Shown piece by piece: positions 1 through 8,015 of a stretch of 64,000 nucleotides of DNA (positions are counted from its first letter, which is position 1; every line of letters begins with the position of its first letter). Below the pieces are notes generated by a model, which made no database searches, was not told the DNA's origin, and was given only the letters and a program-made list of their open reading frames with translations. This stretch comes from Sphingobacterium sp. ML3W (GTDB lineage Bacteria; Bacteroidota; Bacteroidia; Sphingobacteriales; Sphingobacteriaceae). Location of the stretch: NCBI RefSeq assembly GCF_000747525.1, contig NZ_CP009278.1:1550001-1614000 (forward strand). The letters run 5' to 3'. A program made the translations under genes and the position numbers.

Positions 1-36
1 CTTTTTTGGAAGTAAATTCCGTTTCTGAAAGTGATG

Positions 37-67
37 CAAAGGTAGAAAAAATAGTGATATGTGCCAA
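37..67 (-). promoter_or_regulatory. Bacteroidota-type promoter reading left, out of the window
   Basis: On the minus strand TTGG is followed by exactly 19 bases and then TACCTTTG, which matches the -33/-7 pattern (TTTG-N19-TAnnTTTG) of the primary sigma factor of Bacteroidota. It points toward position 1, so it should serve a gene lying to the left of the window rather than prmC, whose stop codon lies to the right. Confidence 0.6.
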
Positions 68-136
68 CTATTAGATCTGATATGGTTGAATTATTTTATT
101 ACTGTTTGGTAATGAAATGATTAATTTTTCGCTAGC

Positions 137-991
137 TTATCTTTTTGCGTGTATCATCCTAGGGTTTTGTTGCATATCATGATGTAATGTCACGGTTTTG
201 AATCCTTTTTTACGCAGCATATCTACCGTTTCTGGGCCATAATACTGATTAATTTCAAAATATAAGTCTCCATCCGCAGTTAAATGCTTCAAAGCGAAAG
301 AAGCGATGGTTTCATAAAATAGTAAAGGAGCGGTTTCTTCAACAAAAAGTGCGAGGTGTGGTTCAAATTCTAATACATTGGGATGCATCTCCTCTTTTTC
401 TTTTGGCGTGATGTATGGAGGATTGCTCACAATGATATGATATTGTTGCGTTTGGAAAATGTATTCCCACTCCAAAATATCAGCGTTTACAAAATCAACA
501 GGAGTACCCAATCGTTGTGCGTTGCGCTTTGCTGTTGCGATAGCTTCCTTAGATATGTCCAATGCTGAAATATGTGCTTCTTTTAGGTGTTTTTTTAAAG
601 AAATAGGGATACAACCCGACCCCGTTCCGATATCGATAATGCGGAGAGGCGTTTGGTCTTTGTGATTACGGATAATCATATCGACGAGCTCTTCGGTCTC
701 TGAACGGGGGATTAAGACGAATGGATTAACTTCAAAAATCTCACCATAGAAGTCTGCTTTTTTTAATATATGTTGAATTGGTTTTTGATTCTTCAGATCC
801 TTTAAAATACGAGTTATTCGAATGCTTTGTTCTTCCGATAATACGTGTTCTTTGTTTAAACTATATTGCATTCTAGAAAGCCCTAATACATCTTCTACAA
901 CCATATAGAAGATGTTTTTAATTTCTTCTGTATGATAAAATGTGGCTAGTTCCTCTTGGAATAAGCTGTCATAGGTTTTTAAATTTTCCAT
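137..991 (-). CDS. prmC: Peptide chain release factor N5-glutamine methyltransferase
   Basis: PrmC (HemK) methylates the glutamine of the GGQ motif in release factors RF1/RF2, using S-adenosylmethionine, in the cytoplasm. The 284-residue protein has the family's usual length. A helical N-terminal domain is followed by a Rossmann methyltransferase domain with the SAM-binding IGTGSG at residues 121-126 and the glutamine-binding NPPY at 190-193, the family signature. It is divergent from ribD. The first ATG lies about five bases after a TAAGTTTG promoter element, so the transcript may begin at or next to the start codon. Function is certain at family level. Confidence 0.95.
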   Translation of the reverse strand: MENLKTYDSLFQEELATFYHTEEIKNIFYMVVEDVLGLSRMQYSLNKEHVLSEEQSIRITRILKDLKNQKPIQHILKKADFYGEIFEVNPFVLIPRSETEELVDMIIRNHKDQTPLRIIDIGTGSGCIPISLKKHLKEAHISALDISKEAIATAKRNAQRLGTPVDFVNADILEWEYIFQTQQYHIIVSNPPYITPKEKEEMHPNVLEFEPHLALFVEETAPLLFYETIASFALKHLTADGDLYFEINQYYGPETVDMLRKKGFKTVTLHHDMQQNPRMIHAKR

Positions 992-995
992 AGGT

Positions 996-1026
996 CAAAC
1001 TTAGATAAATTTGTTTTATTTACAAT
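996..1026 (-). promoter_or_regulatory. prmC promoter, close to the start codon
   Basis: The minus strand shows ATTG, a 19-base spacer and TAAGTTTG (complement of 996-1003). The -7 element ends only five bases before the A of the prmC ATG at 991. If this is the real promoter, the mRNA is leaderless or nearly so. Confidence 0.45.
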
Positions 1027-1165
1027 TATAATTGCATCATATATAAAACATTTATTCGTTCGTATCTTTTTTATTTGGTACTTATGGCTGTTATACAATT
1101 ATCTATTTTCCCTCTACAATCAAGAGTTATTTTATAGCGTAAATTTACAATATATCTTGTATTTT

Positions 1166-1193
1166 TTGTTACAGCATTGTTTTGATACTTTTG
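1166..1193 (+). promoter_or_regulatory. ribD promoter, close to the start codon
   Basis: TTG at 1166-1168, then 17 bases, then TACTTTTG at 1186-1193. The ATG of ribD starts at 1197, so transcription should begin at or beside the start codon. This favours ATG 1197 over an upstream codon at 1182, which would lie inside the promoter. Confidence 0.5.
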
Positions 1194-1196
1194 TGT

Positions 1197-2243
1197 ATGA
1201 ATAAGCAAGAAAGCTACATGCATAGGTGTCTCGAATTGGCAGTTTTAGGTGCTGGTACTACAAGTCCCAATCCAATGGTCGGGGCTGTGATTGTTTTTGA
1301 AGATCAAATTATAGGTGAAGGATACACTTCTCCTTACGGTGGGGCACATGCAGAAGTAAACGCTATTCAACAAGTCTTGGATCGTTATCATGAAGATGCT
1401 GCTGCTATATTACATGCTGCCGTTTTTTACGTTAGTCTCGAGCCTTGTGCGCACTATGGTAAGACTCCTCCTTGTGCGGATCTAATAGCGAAATATAAAC
1501 CTAAAAAGGTGTGTATAGCCTGTTTGGATCCTTTTGCTAAAGTGGACGGTAAAGGAATTACGATCTTAAAAGAGGCTGGTATTGCAGTTGAAGTCGGTTT
1601 ATTAGAGCAAGAAGCTTTATGGCTAAACAGAAGATTTTTCACACGTGTTCAAAAAAATAGACCTTATGTAATCCTCAAATGGGCCGAAAGTGCAGATGGG
1701 TTTATTGGGAAAGAGGGTGAGCAGGTATGGATTAGTAATCAAGCGAGTAAGCAATTGGTTCATAAATGGCGGGCTGAAGAAGATGCCATCCTAGTTGGAA
1801 CCAAAACTGCATTAGTTGATAATCCAAGTTTGACTGTCCGCGAATGGAAGGGGAGGAACCCAAAGCGGATATTGATCGATAAATTACTTGTCGTACCGAC
1901 TGATGCGGCTATATTAAATGATGAAGCCGAAACCCTGATATTCAATGCTGTTAAATCAGAATGGATGGGGCATAATAAGTATATTGAGTTGGAAAACTTT
2001 GATTGGTACCTACCTCAGAATATCCTATATCAATTATATTTAATGGATGTGCAATCTATTATTATTGAGGGTGGAGCTAAGACCCTCAATTTATTTATTG
2101 AAGCTGGCCTGTGGGATGAAGCACGTATATTTAAGGGGACAAGTATATTGGGTGAGGGCATCAAAGCGCCTCATATCAGTGGCACACTTAAAAAAACTAA
2201 GAAAGTTTCTGATGATCGATTGGAAATTTGGGTCAATTCGTAA
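1197..2243 (+). CDS. ribD: Bifunctional riboflavin biosynthesis protein RibD
   Basis: RibD deaminates the pyrimidine ring of the GTP cyclohydrolase II product and then reduces its ribosyl side chain, the second and third steps of riboflavin synthesis. From ATG 1197 the protein has 348 residues. The N-terminal zinc deaminase domain shows TSPNPMVGA (22-30), HAE at 51-53 and PCAHYGKTPPC at 83-93, giving the His and two Cys zinc ligands. The C-terminal reductase domain follows from about residue 150 (NRPYVILKWAESADG) with EGGAKTLN near the end. An upstream in-frame start (1182) would overlap the promoter. No other rib gene is nearby. Confidence 0.95.
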   Translation: MNKQESYMHRCLELAVLGAGTTSPNPMVGAVIVFEDQIIGEGYTSPYGGAHAEVNAIQQVLDRYHEDAAAILHAAVFYVSLEPCAHYGKTPPCADLIAKYKPKKVCIACLDPFAKVDGKGITILKEAGIAVEVGLLEQEALWLNRRFFTRVQKNRPYVILKWAESADGFIGKEGEQVWISNQASKQLVHKWRAEEDAILVGTKTALVDNPSLTVREWKGRNPKRILIDKLLVVPTDAAILNDEAETLIFNAVKSEWMGHNKYIELENFDWYLPQNILYQLYLMDVQSIIIEGGAKTLNLFIEAGLWDEARIFKGTSILGEGIKAPHISGTLKKTKKVSDDRLEIWVNS

Positions 2244-2281
2244 TTATTTAATTTTTAGAATTATTTGATTATCTTTAGGTT

Positions 2282-3562
2282 ATGGCTATTCCTGAAGACC
2301 TATTGCAATTTATATGGAAGTTTCGTCTTTTTCAGACGTACCCATTAGAAACCGTTAATGGAGACCTCATTCATGTCCTTCATGTAGGAGAGCATAATAA
2401 AAATGCGGGTCCCGATTTTTTACTTTCAAAAATCCGCATCGGAAGAGAGGAGTGGACGGGTAGCGTAGAGATTCATGTCAAGTCGTCGGATTGGTTTCTG
2501 CACGGGCATCAGCACGATGCGAAGTATGCAAATGTAATTCTACATGTTGTATGGGACGATGATAAACAAGTTTTTCATGACGATGGTTCAGTCATTCCAA
2601 CCTTTAAATTGGCGGATTATGTTTCGGAAAAGCTGCTAGGGCAATATCAACGGTTGATGGAGGGGCAAAGTTGGATTCCCTGTGAAAGTCAGATACAGCA
2701 TTTAAATACCTTTAAGGTGGAAGGATGGGTTGACCGTATGGCTGTAGAAAGAATGGAAGAGAAATCAAAAGTAATTCTAGGATTGCTTAAAAAATTTGAT
2801 GGAGACTGGGAGAAAACGTTCTTTATCTGGTTGTTTCGAAGTTTAGGATTTAAAGTAAATGCAGAGGCTTTTCAAGCTCTAGGCGAGCAATTGTCTAGCT
2901 TGTTGTTACAAAAGTATAGAAATGACGGACTTAAGTTAGAAGCTATGATTTTTGGTCAAGCAGGACTTTTGAATACAAATTTTGATGAAAGTTATCCCGT
3001 GAAATTACAACAGGAATATCAGTATCTTCAAAAAGCCCACGCTTTGAAGGAAACTCATTTTCCATTGCTTTTTTCGCGGATGCGACCGCATAATTTCCCT
3101 ACAATTCGATTAGCCCAACTAGCCATTTTATTGCAGCATGAGAATATACGTTTACAAGGTATATTGGATTTGGTGAACTTGGACGACTTTAGATGCGTAC
3201 TCGATAATCTTCACATGAATTCGTATTGGAAAAGTCATTTTAATTTTGGAAAGCAGACGCATATCGTCAGTAATCATCGGTTGAGTATGATGACTCAAAA
3301 TAGTTTAATTATTAATGCTGTCATTGCATTTACTTTTTCTTATGGAGATTATTTTAAACAGGAGCATTTTAAAGAAAAGGCGATGAACTGGCTGGAGGAG
3401 CTACCTACAGAGAAGAATAATATTGTTCAGAAATTTGAATATATAGGAATAAATGCTTCGCATGCAGCCCATTCACAAGGCTTATTACACATCAAGAACA
3501 AGTACTGTGACTTAAAAAAATGTTTAAACTGTGGAATTGGCTTAGAGTTATTAAAAAGGTAA
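2282..3562 (+). CDS. DUF2851 family protein with C-terminal cysteine cluster
   Basis: A 426-residue cytoplasmic protein of the DUF2851 family, found across Bacteroidota with no established function. Recognisable conserved stretches are GEHNKNAGPDFLLSKIRI and the following WTGSVEIHVKSSDW, typical of its N-terminal half. The end carries CDLKKCLNCGIG (C-x4-C-x2-C), which could bind a metal or form a disulfide. It lies 38 bases after ribD on the same strand and may be co-transcribed, although a weak TATCTTTA element stands just before its ATG. It converges on the ankyrin gene with a one-base gap. The family call is fairly sure; the role is unknown. Confidence 0.8.
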   Translation: MAIPEDLLQFIWKFRLFQTYPLETVNGDLIHVLHVGEHNKNAGPDFLLSKIRIGREEWTGSVEIHVKSSDWFLHGHQHDAKYANVILHVVWDDDKQVFHDDGSVIPTFKLADYVSEKLLGQYQRLMEGQSWIPCESQIQHLNTFKVEGWVDRMAVERMEEKSKVILGLLKKFDGDWEKTFFIWLFRSLGFKVNAEAFQALGEQLSSLLLQKYRNDGLKLEAMIFGQAGLLNTNFDESYPVKLQQEYQYLQKAHALKETHFPLLFSRMRPHNFPTIRLAQLAILLQHENIRLQGILDLVNLDDFRCVLDNLHMNSYWKSHFNFGKQTHIVSNHRLSMMTQNSLIINAVIAFTFSYGDYFKQEHFKEKAMNWLEELPTEKNNIVQKFEYIGINASHAAHSQGLLHIKNKYCDLKKCLNCGIGLELLKR

Positions 3563-3563
3563 T

Positions 3564-4217
3564 TTACAATTCTTTAAGGATGTTTGAAATGTCACTATAA
3601 CCTTTTGATGCGGCAAGATCCGAAGCCGTTTTGTTGTTTTTGGTCTTTAGTTCAATATGGGATCCATGTTCTAAGAGTAAAACTATGAGTTCAATATTTC
3701 CCATTTGTGCGGCCAAATGTAATGCTGTCACACCATTGTTTTGGGTATTATTGACATTAGCGCCCGCTTCTATGAGCAATTTGCTGATATTATTGTTTTT
3801 GTTTAGTAAGGCAATATGTAAAGGGAAAAGGTTCTCCTCATTTTGAGTAGGGACGTCTGGGTTTGCTTTGTTTTTGAGCAATAGCCTTACCGTATCTTCT
3901 TTATTAAAATGGGTTGCTAGAGCAAGAGCAGAGTATCCATGTGTGGAAATTTCATTGACAACAGTAGGTATCTGTTTGATCATAGCTTCAATATAATTAT
4001 TCAGACCTGCCGCAACCGCCTCATGTATATTCAATCCTTGATTATGTTTTAGGAGCACACGGATAATTTGCGGTTTGTGAAAGTAACAAGCTAATAATAG
4101 TGGTGAAATACCATGACTTGTTTCTTCTAATATTAAAGCAGGATTACTTGTTAAAAGTAAATCTAAATCTCTACTATTTCCAGATTCAATATATTGTTCT
4201 AATATGCTTAAACTCAT
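3564..4217 (-). CDS. Ankyrin repeat protein
   Basis: A 217-residue protein made almost wholly of ankyrin repeats, about five or six, with typical turns such as GYSALALATHFNKEDTVRLL and GVTALHLAAQMGNIELIVLL. Such repeats mediate protein-protein binding. No signal peptide, membrane segment or catalytic domain is visible, so it is probably a cytoplasmic adaptor. It reads toward the DUF2851 gene and nothing around it suggests a partner. The start at 4217 is the first ATG and gives a half repeat at the N terminus. Confidence 0.85.
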   Translation of the reverse strand: MSLSILEQYIESGNSRDLDLLLTSNPALILEETSHGISPLLLACYFHKPQIIRVLLKHNQGLNIHEAVAAGLNNYIEAMIKQIPTVVNEISTHGYSALALATHFNKEDTVRLLLKNKANPDVPTQNEENLFPLHIALLNKNNNISKLLIEAGANVNNTQNNGVTALHLAAQMGNIELIVLLLEHGSHIELKTKNNKTASDLAASKGYSDISNILKEL

Positions 4218-4465
4218 TTTTGTACTATTCGTTTATTTATGGTATCTAAAATAGTGAAAATTTATGATGGAAATCTGTATAAAGAAAAAAAACAAGGAAT
4301 TTATCTACTGTAGTTGATCTTTTTAGCACTGAGACTATGGTCTTTTACTTGCGTTTTTATCCGCGTTTATTGTGGATAAGATAGAATTTGCAACAGTTTT
4401 GTAGATGCATGTTTACAAGTTTAACTGTCGGTTGTTAATTTTTACAAAATTATTATTTCGAATGC
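4218..4465. other. Gene-free stretch upstream of the candidate small RNA
   Basis: About 250 bases between the start of the ankyrin gene and the candidate small RNA. It must hold the ankyrin promoter on the minus strand. I see no complete -33/-7 pair, no ORF of note and no strong hairpin. Confidence 0.5.
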
Positions 4466-4546
4466 TACATTTGTAATGCCCCTCCCAAAGGGCATGTTTT
4501 TCATAGGTAGATGTAGGGTCGAATATTTCTTATTCGACCCTTTTTT
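4466..4546 (+). ncRNA. Candidate small RNA with two hairpins and its own terminator
   Basis: A TACATTTG element (4466-4473) is followed by a hairpin ATGCCC/GGGCAT (4476-4481 with 4490-4495, loop of 8), a short linker, then a perfect 10-bp hairpin GGGTCGAATA/TATTCGACCC (4516-4540, loop of 5) ending in TTTTTT (4541-4546). No gene lies upstream on this strand that would need this terminator, because the ankyrin gene reads away. A short transcript starting near 4475-4480 and ending at 4546 is the simplest reading. The -33 element is poor, and the first hairpin plus its T-run could itself be a terminator, so this is a candidate only. Confidence 0.4.
4516..4546 (+). terminator. Intrinsic terminator overlapping the ubiX promoter
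   Basis: Perfect 10-bp stem with a 5-base loop and six T residues. The ubiX -7 element TAGCTTTG follows immediately at 4548-4555, so the terminator occupies the place of the ubiX -33 region. Confidence 0.8.
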
Positions 4547-4572
4547 ATAGCTTTGCTTATTAAATTGAAAAT

Positions 4573-5136
4573 ATGGCAAGAAAAATTGTAGTGGCGATAA
4601 CTGGGGCTAGTGGTTCCATATATGCTCAAGTTCTGCTGAATCGACTTGTCGAATTGCAAGGTCAGATCAGTGAGGTAGGGGTTGTGATGTCTGATAATGC
4701 CAAAGATGTGTGGCAAGAAGAGTTGCAAAATCAAGATTATAATGATATTCCTTTCCAGTTTTACAATAAAAATGATTTTTTCGCTCCTTTTGCGTCAGGG
4801 TCTGCACGTTTTGATACCATGATTGTCTGCCCTTGCTCGATGGGGACATTGGCTCGTATTGCTCATGGAATCTCTTCAGATTTGACAACGCGAGCTGCGG
4901 ATGTGATATTGAAAGAAAGACGTAAATTAATTTTAGTTACCCGAGAAACACCATTAAGTCACATACATATTCAAAATATGAAGACTGTCAGCGACGCAGG
5001 AGGTATTATTTGCCCGGCATCGCCTTCCTTTTATAGTTTACCTAAGACTTTCGATGAGTTGGCCGGTACAGTTGTTGATCGTGTCTTGAGTTTGGCGGGT
5101 TTTGATTTCGATCATTACCAATGGGGTCAGGAATAG
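4573..5136 (+). CDS. ubiX: Flavin prenyltransferase UbiX
   Basis: UbiX joins dimethylallyl phosphate to FMN to make prenylated FMN, the cofactor of UbiD-type decarboxylases. The 187-residue protein has the family's flavoprotein fold: KIVVAITGASGSIYAQ at the N terminus (FMN phosphate loop), CPCSMGTLARIAHGISSDL in the middle, and RRKLILVTRETPLS with the conserved Arg-Glu pair. No ubiD gene is visible in the window, so the client enzyme must be encoded elsewhere. It is probably a single-gene transcript from the TAGCTTTG element at 4548-4555. Confidence 0.95.
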   Translation: MARKIVVAITGASGSIYAQVLLNRLVELQGQISEVGVVMSDNAKDVWQEELQNQDYNDIPFQFYNKNDFFAPFASGSARFDTMIVCPCSMGTLARIAHGISSDLTTRAADVILKERRKLILVTRETPLSHIHIQNMKTVSDAGGIICPASPSFYSLPKTFDELAGTVVDRVLSLAGFDFDHYQWGQE

Positions 5137-5190
5137 ATGGGTAATACATGAATATTTTTTAAAATTCAATGCAGAATCGATACTATTTTG

Positions 5191-5198
5191 TAACTTTG
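5191..5198 (+). promoter_or_regulatory. -7 element TAACTTTG upstream of the pyrC-like operon
   Basis: TAACTTTG fits the Bacteroidota -7 consensus and would start a transcript near 5203-5205. It is the only good promoter element between ubiX and the dihydroorotase-like gene, which begins about 165 bases later. Confidence 0.4.
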
Positions 5199-5207
5199 TT
5201 TTTTGAA

Positions 5208-5375
5208 ATGAAGCAGTCTAAAGCTACACGTATTAAAAATCATCCTTCCTCTAATTTTCAAAGAGAAAAATCACTGTTTTTATTGGATTCTGTTAAAGAG
5301 ATGATGATTTCATGCTGTAAAACTGCACATATTTACTATTCAAATTCAATAAATTACAATTTCTTAAGCATATGA
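5208..5375 (+). CDS. Possible small protein overlapping the pyrC-like start (55 codons)
   Basis: An ORF beginning with ATG 5208, about ten bases after the TAACTTTG element, and ending in TGA 5373-5375. Its stop overlaps the next start as ATGA, an arrangement typical of translational coupling. The product would be a 55-residue basic, soluble peptide with no motif I recognise. It may instead be just the untranslated leader of the operon. Confidence is low because its composition is not clearly protein-like. Confidence 0.25.
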   Translation: MKQSKATRIKNHPSSNFQREKSLFLLDSVKEMMISCCKTAHIYYSNSINYNFLSI

Positions 5376-6640
5376 AAAGCGTTTTAATTACTTCAGTAAA
5401 AGTGGTTTTGCCAGGAAATGAATTTGATCAACAGGTGGTTGATGTATTCATTGAAAAGGGGAAGATTTCGAAAATTGCAAAATCCATTGAAGTCGCTGAT
5501 AAAAATATTGAAATATTCGACGGTACAGGCAATATTCTTTCTGTCGGTTTTTTTGATTTAAATGCCAATTTTGGAGAACCAGGGTTGGAAACAAAAGAAG
5601 ATATCAGTTCAGGTTCTGCTGCTGCAGCAGCAGGTGGTTTTACAGCAGTAGCGGTTATGCCGAATACAGAACCTGCAATCCAAAGTCGTGCTGAAGTGGC
5701 TTTAATCGTGAATATCGCAAAAGGTAATTTAGTTGATGTATTGCCGATAGGTGCTGTAAGCAGAAACCGTGAGGGCAGTGACATGGCTGAATTGTACGAT
5801 ATGAAAAAAACCGGAGCAATTGCTTTTAGTGATGGCAATAGAAGTATTCAGCAAGCCGGTTTAATGAGCCGTGCTTTGTTATATGCGCGTGGGTTTGGTG
5901 GTTTGATCATCTCTCATGCCGAAGATGCGTCTATGGCAGGTGGAAATAAAATGAATGAGGGTGTTATGAGTACTTATTTGGGCATGAAAGGTATTCCTAA
6001 TCTTGCCGAGACTTTGATGATTTCCCGCGATTTATATTTGGCAGAATATGCCGAATCGCCCATTCACTTCACTTCCATCAGTACTGCAGAAGGGGTAGAT
6101 CTAATTAAAAAAGCGAAAGCGAAAGGAATTCAGGTTACTTGTGATGTTGCAGCCCATCAATTGGTTTTTACAGATGATGATATCTTTAGTTTCGATAGTA
6201 ATTATAAAGTAAATCCGCCATTGCGTACCAAAGCCGATGCAAAAGCGTTAATAAAGGGATTAAAGGATGGTGTTATTGACGCTGTGGTTTCGCAACATAC
6301 TCCGCATGAAATTGAATTTAAAAATGTTGAATTTCATATTGCAAAAAATGGAATAATCGGATTACAAACGGTATTGCCTCTTTTAGTAAAAGCTGGGTTG
6401 AACGATCAACAAATAGTTGAAAAATTAGCTGTAAATTCACGTCAGGTAGTAGGCTTAACCATTCCTCAAATTAAGGAGGGTGAAGAAGCAAATCTCGTGC
6501 TCTTTAATCTGGACGAAGCTTGGGTTTTTGATAATCAGTCAAATAAATCCAAATCAAGAAATAGTCCTTTATTTGGAAAAGAGCTAAAAGGAAAAGTTAA
6601 ATTAGTGATCAATAATGGTCAAATCATAAAAAATGCTTAA
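5372..6640 (+). CDS. Dihydroorotase-like protein lacking most metal ligands
   Basis: A 422-residue protein of the class I dihydroorotase/amidohydrolase family, of normal length and clearly recognisable (MPNTEPAIQSRAEV, SHAEDASMAGG, STAEGVDLIKKAKAKG, KVNPPLRTKAD). Real enzymes read DxHxHxREPG; here it is DLNANFGEPG, so both metal-binding histidines are Asn (residues 64 and 66). The later metal-ligand histidine of the H-x-x-H-x-S-T motif is Ser 235. The catalytic Asp of DHAPH is Gln 308 (QHTPH). His 182 of SHAED and an Asp at about 154 remain. It should not work as a metal-dependent dihydroorotase and resembles the non-catalytic PyrC-prime partners of aspartate transcarbamoylase. It heads an operon with the two following genes. 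Confidence 0.85.
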   Translation: MKSVLITSVKVVLPGNEFDQQVVDVFIEKGKISKIAKSIEVADKNIEIFDGTGNILSVGFFDLNANFGEPGLETKEDISSGSAAAAAGGFTAVAVMPNTEPAIQSRAEVALIVNIAKGNLVDVLPIGAVSRNREGSDMAELYDMKKTGAIAFSDGNRSIQQAGLMSRALLYARGFGGLIISHAEDASMAGGNKMNEGVMSTYLGMKGIPNLAETLMISRDLYLAEYAESPIHFTSISTAEGVDLIKKAKAKGIQVTCDVAAHQLVFTDDDIFSFDSNYKVNPPLRTKADAKALIKGLKDGVIDAVVSQHTPHEIEFKNVEFHIAKNGIIGLQTVLPLLVKAGLNDQQIVEKLAVNSRQVVGLTIPQIKEGEEANLVLFNLDEAWVFDNQSNKSKSRNSPLFGKELKGKVKLVINNGQIIKNA

Positions 6641-6642
6641 TA

Positions 6643-7317
6643 ATGGAAGCGAATATTAAAGCGGCTGTTGCTGCAGGGATCAATACCTACGGTAGAGTAG
6701 ATAACATCGAAACAAAATCAGAGTTCTTAACAAAAGTTGAATCAGTTTTTGATACAGATGGAAAATATATCGATAAATTGGCTTTGTTGGATCAGGCATT
6801 TGACGACTATCCACTATTTGATGAGTTGAGAGAAGTATATGTCGATTTACTATTGATGAATTTCTTCTCTACAGATATTCTAAAATTAGAAGAGGATTAT
6901 TTAGAATCTGAGGAATGGGAGAAAATCGAAGATGAAACGATTGACCGTGGAACAGAATTGTTAAACATATTTTTATATCTACGTGAATGTAAGGATGATG
7001 AAATCGATCCAGATTTAGATGATTACTTGAAAGAGTTCTTGTTGGTTGATGAGGATGAATTCCAGGATGAGCATGAGATCTATGAAGATATCATTGCAAA
7101 TCAAATTTTAGTAGAGAGTACATATGCAGAAATTGCGAAGACAGCGAAAACAATTGACCCTTCAAGTGAGGTTTATGAGTTGTTTTATGCGATCTTAAGT
7201 TTCTTTAGCGAAATTAATCCAAAAGAGGCTCAATTAGCAGATTATGAGGCTCAAAGTGAAAACAAAGCTTTTGACGCAGCACTTTATCAAGTCATCACTA
7301 ACTTTTACAAAGCGTAA
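6643..7317 (+). CDS. Acidic protein of unknown function
   Basis: A 224-residue, strongly acidic, probably all-helical cytoplasmic protein, rich in Glu/Asp clusters such as LEEDYLESEEWEKIEDE and DEDEFQDEHE. No signal peptide or membrane segment. I do not recognise the family. It begins two bases after the dihydroorotase-like stop, and its own stop overlaps the next start by one base (TAATG), so the three genes are almost certainly one operon. Its acidic character could fit a binding or chaperone role, but nothing in the sequence shows this. Confidence 0.7.
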   Translation: MEANIKAAVAAGINTYGRVDNIETKSEFLTKVESVFDTDGKYIDKLALLDQAFDDYPLFDELREVYVDLLLMNFFSTDILKLEEDYLESEEWEKIEDETIDRGTELLNIFLYLRECKDDEIDPDLDDYLKEFLLVDEDEFQDEHEIYEDIIANQILVESTYAEIAKTAKTIDPSSEVYELFYAILSFFSEINPKEAQLADYEAQSENKAFDAALYQVITNFYKA

Positions 7318-7913
7318 TGGAAGTTGGCGTTGACAAAAATAGTAAGATTACAAGTATCGTATATGGTGTTGTCTTGGGGGTTACTTCTTTTGTTTTGGGA
7401 TTATTTTCTATTTATTCAATAAAACCATTAGAGGGAACATCTTTATTACAATTCATCAATCCTTTTTTTAACTTTATTTTATTTTTTGGTGTTACGGTTT
7501 TACTAACCTTTTCGCTAAGAAAAAAAATGGGTGGAATATGGGATTTTACTAAAGCTGTAAAATGTATTTACATCATGCTTGTTATTAACCATTTAGTCGC
7601 TTCAGTAAGTACTTTTTCATATTTAAGCTATTTTGAACCAACAATTCAAGAGGAAAATTTTCATATCATGATGAATGCTCGGATTGAAAGTATGGAAAAT
7701 AGTACAGCCTTTGATAGTGAAGAGGAAAAGCAGCAAACAATTGATATGAGTATAGAACAAATGGAGAAGGATAATGAATCAGTTGCTACGATGACTTTAG
7801 GGGCGCGTATGAAAGGTTTTGTTATTACACTACTTCCTTATTTTTTGTTTGCCCTATTGTTAGCAGCATTGACAAAGAATGGTCAAAAAAGTATAGGTAA
7901 TCCTACAGTTTAA
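7317..7913 (+). CDS. DUF4199 family membrane protein
   Basis: A 198-residue inner-membrane protein with four predicted membrane segments, at about residues 9-31, 45-64, 78-100 and 165-185, and a charged loop between the third and fourth. The pattern and the stretch RKKMGGIWDFTKAVKC match DUF4199, a Bacteroidota family with no known function. DUF4199 genes often stand directly before a family 2 glycosyltransferase, as here, which suggests a link to polyprenyl-sugar or envelope glycan synthesis. This link is inference from context. Confidence 0.75.
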   Translation: MEVGVDKNSKITSIVYGVVLGVTSFVLGLFSIYSIKPLEGTSLLQFINPFFNFILFFGVTVLLTFSLRKKMGGIWDFTKAVKCIYIMLVINHLVASVSTFSYLSYFEPTIQEENFHIMMNARIESMENSTAFDSEEEKQQTIDMSIEQMEKDNESVATMTLGARMKGFVITLLPYFLFALLLAALTKNGQKSIGNPTV

Positions 7914-7941
7914 AAGTATAATTTTTAAATAAAATCAATAC

Positions 7942-7980
7942 GTTAAGGTGTTGTCATGAAGACGATACCTTAACTTGTTT
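7942..7980 (+). terminator. Weak terminator or attenuator hairpin
   Basis: GTTAAGGT (7942-7949) pairs with ACCTTAAC (7967-7974), with an inner GTC/GAC pairing and a short T-rich tail. It lies between the DUF4199 gene and the glycosyltransferase and may reduce read-through between them. Confidence 0.4.
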
Positions 7981-8015
7981 ATAAAGCAAATATATTGACA
8001 ATGATCAACGTACAT

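Noticed and set aside
5428-5838. 136-codon ORF on the strand opposite the dihydroorotase-like gene
   Set aside because: It lies fully inside a well-supported gene and its composition mirrors the complementary codons; it is a shadow frame.
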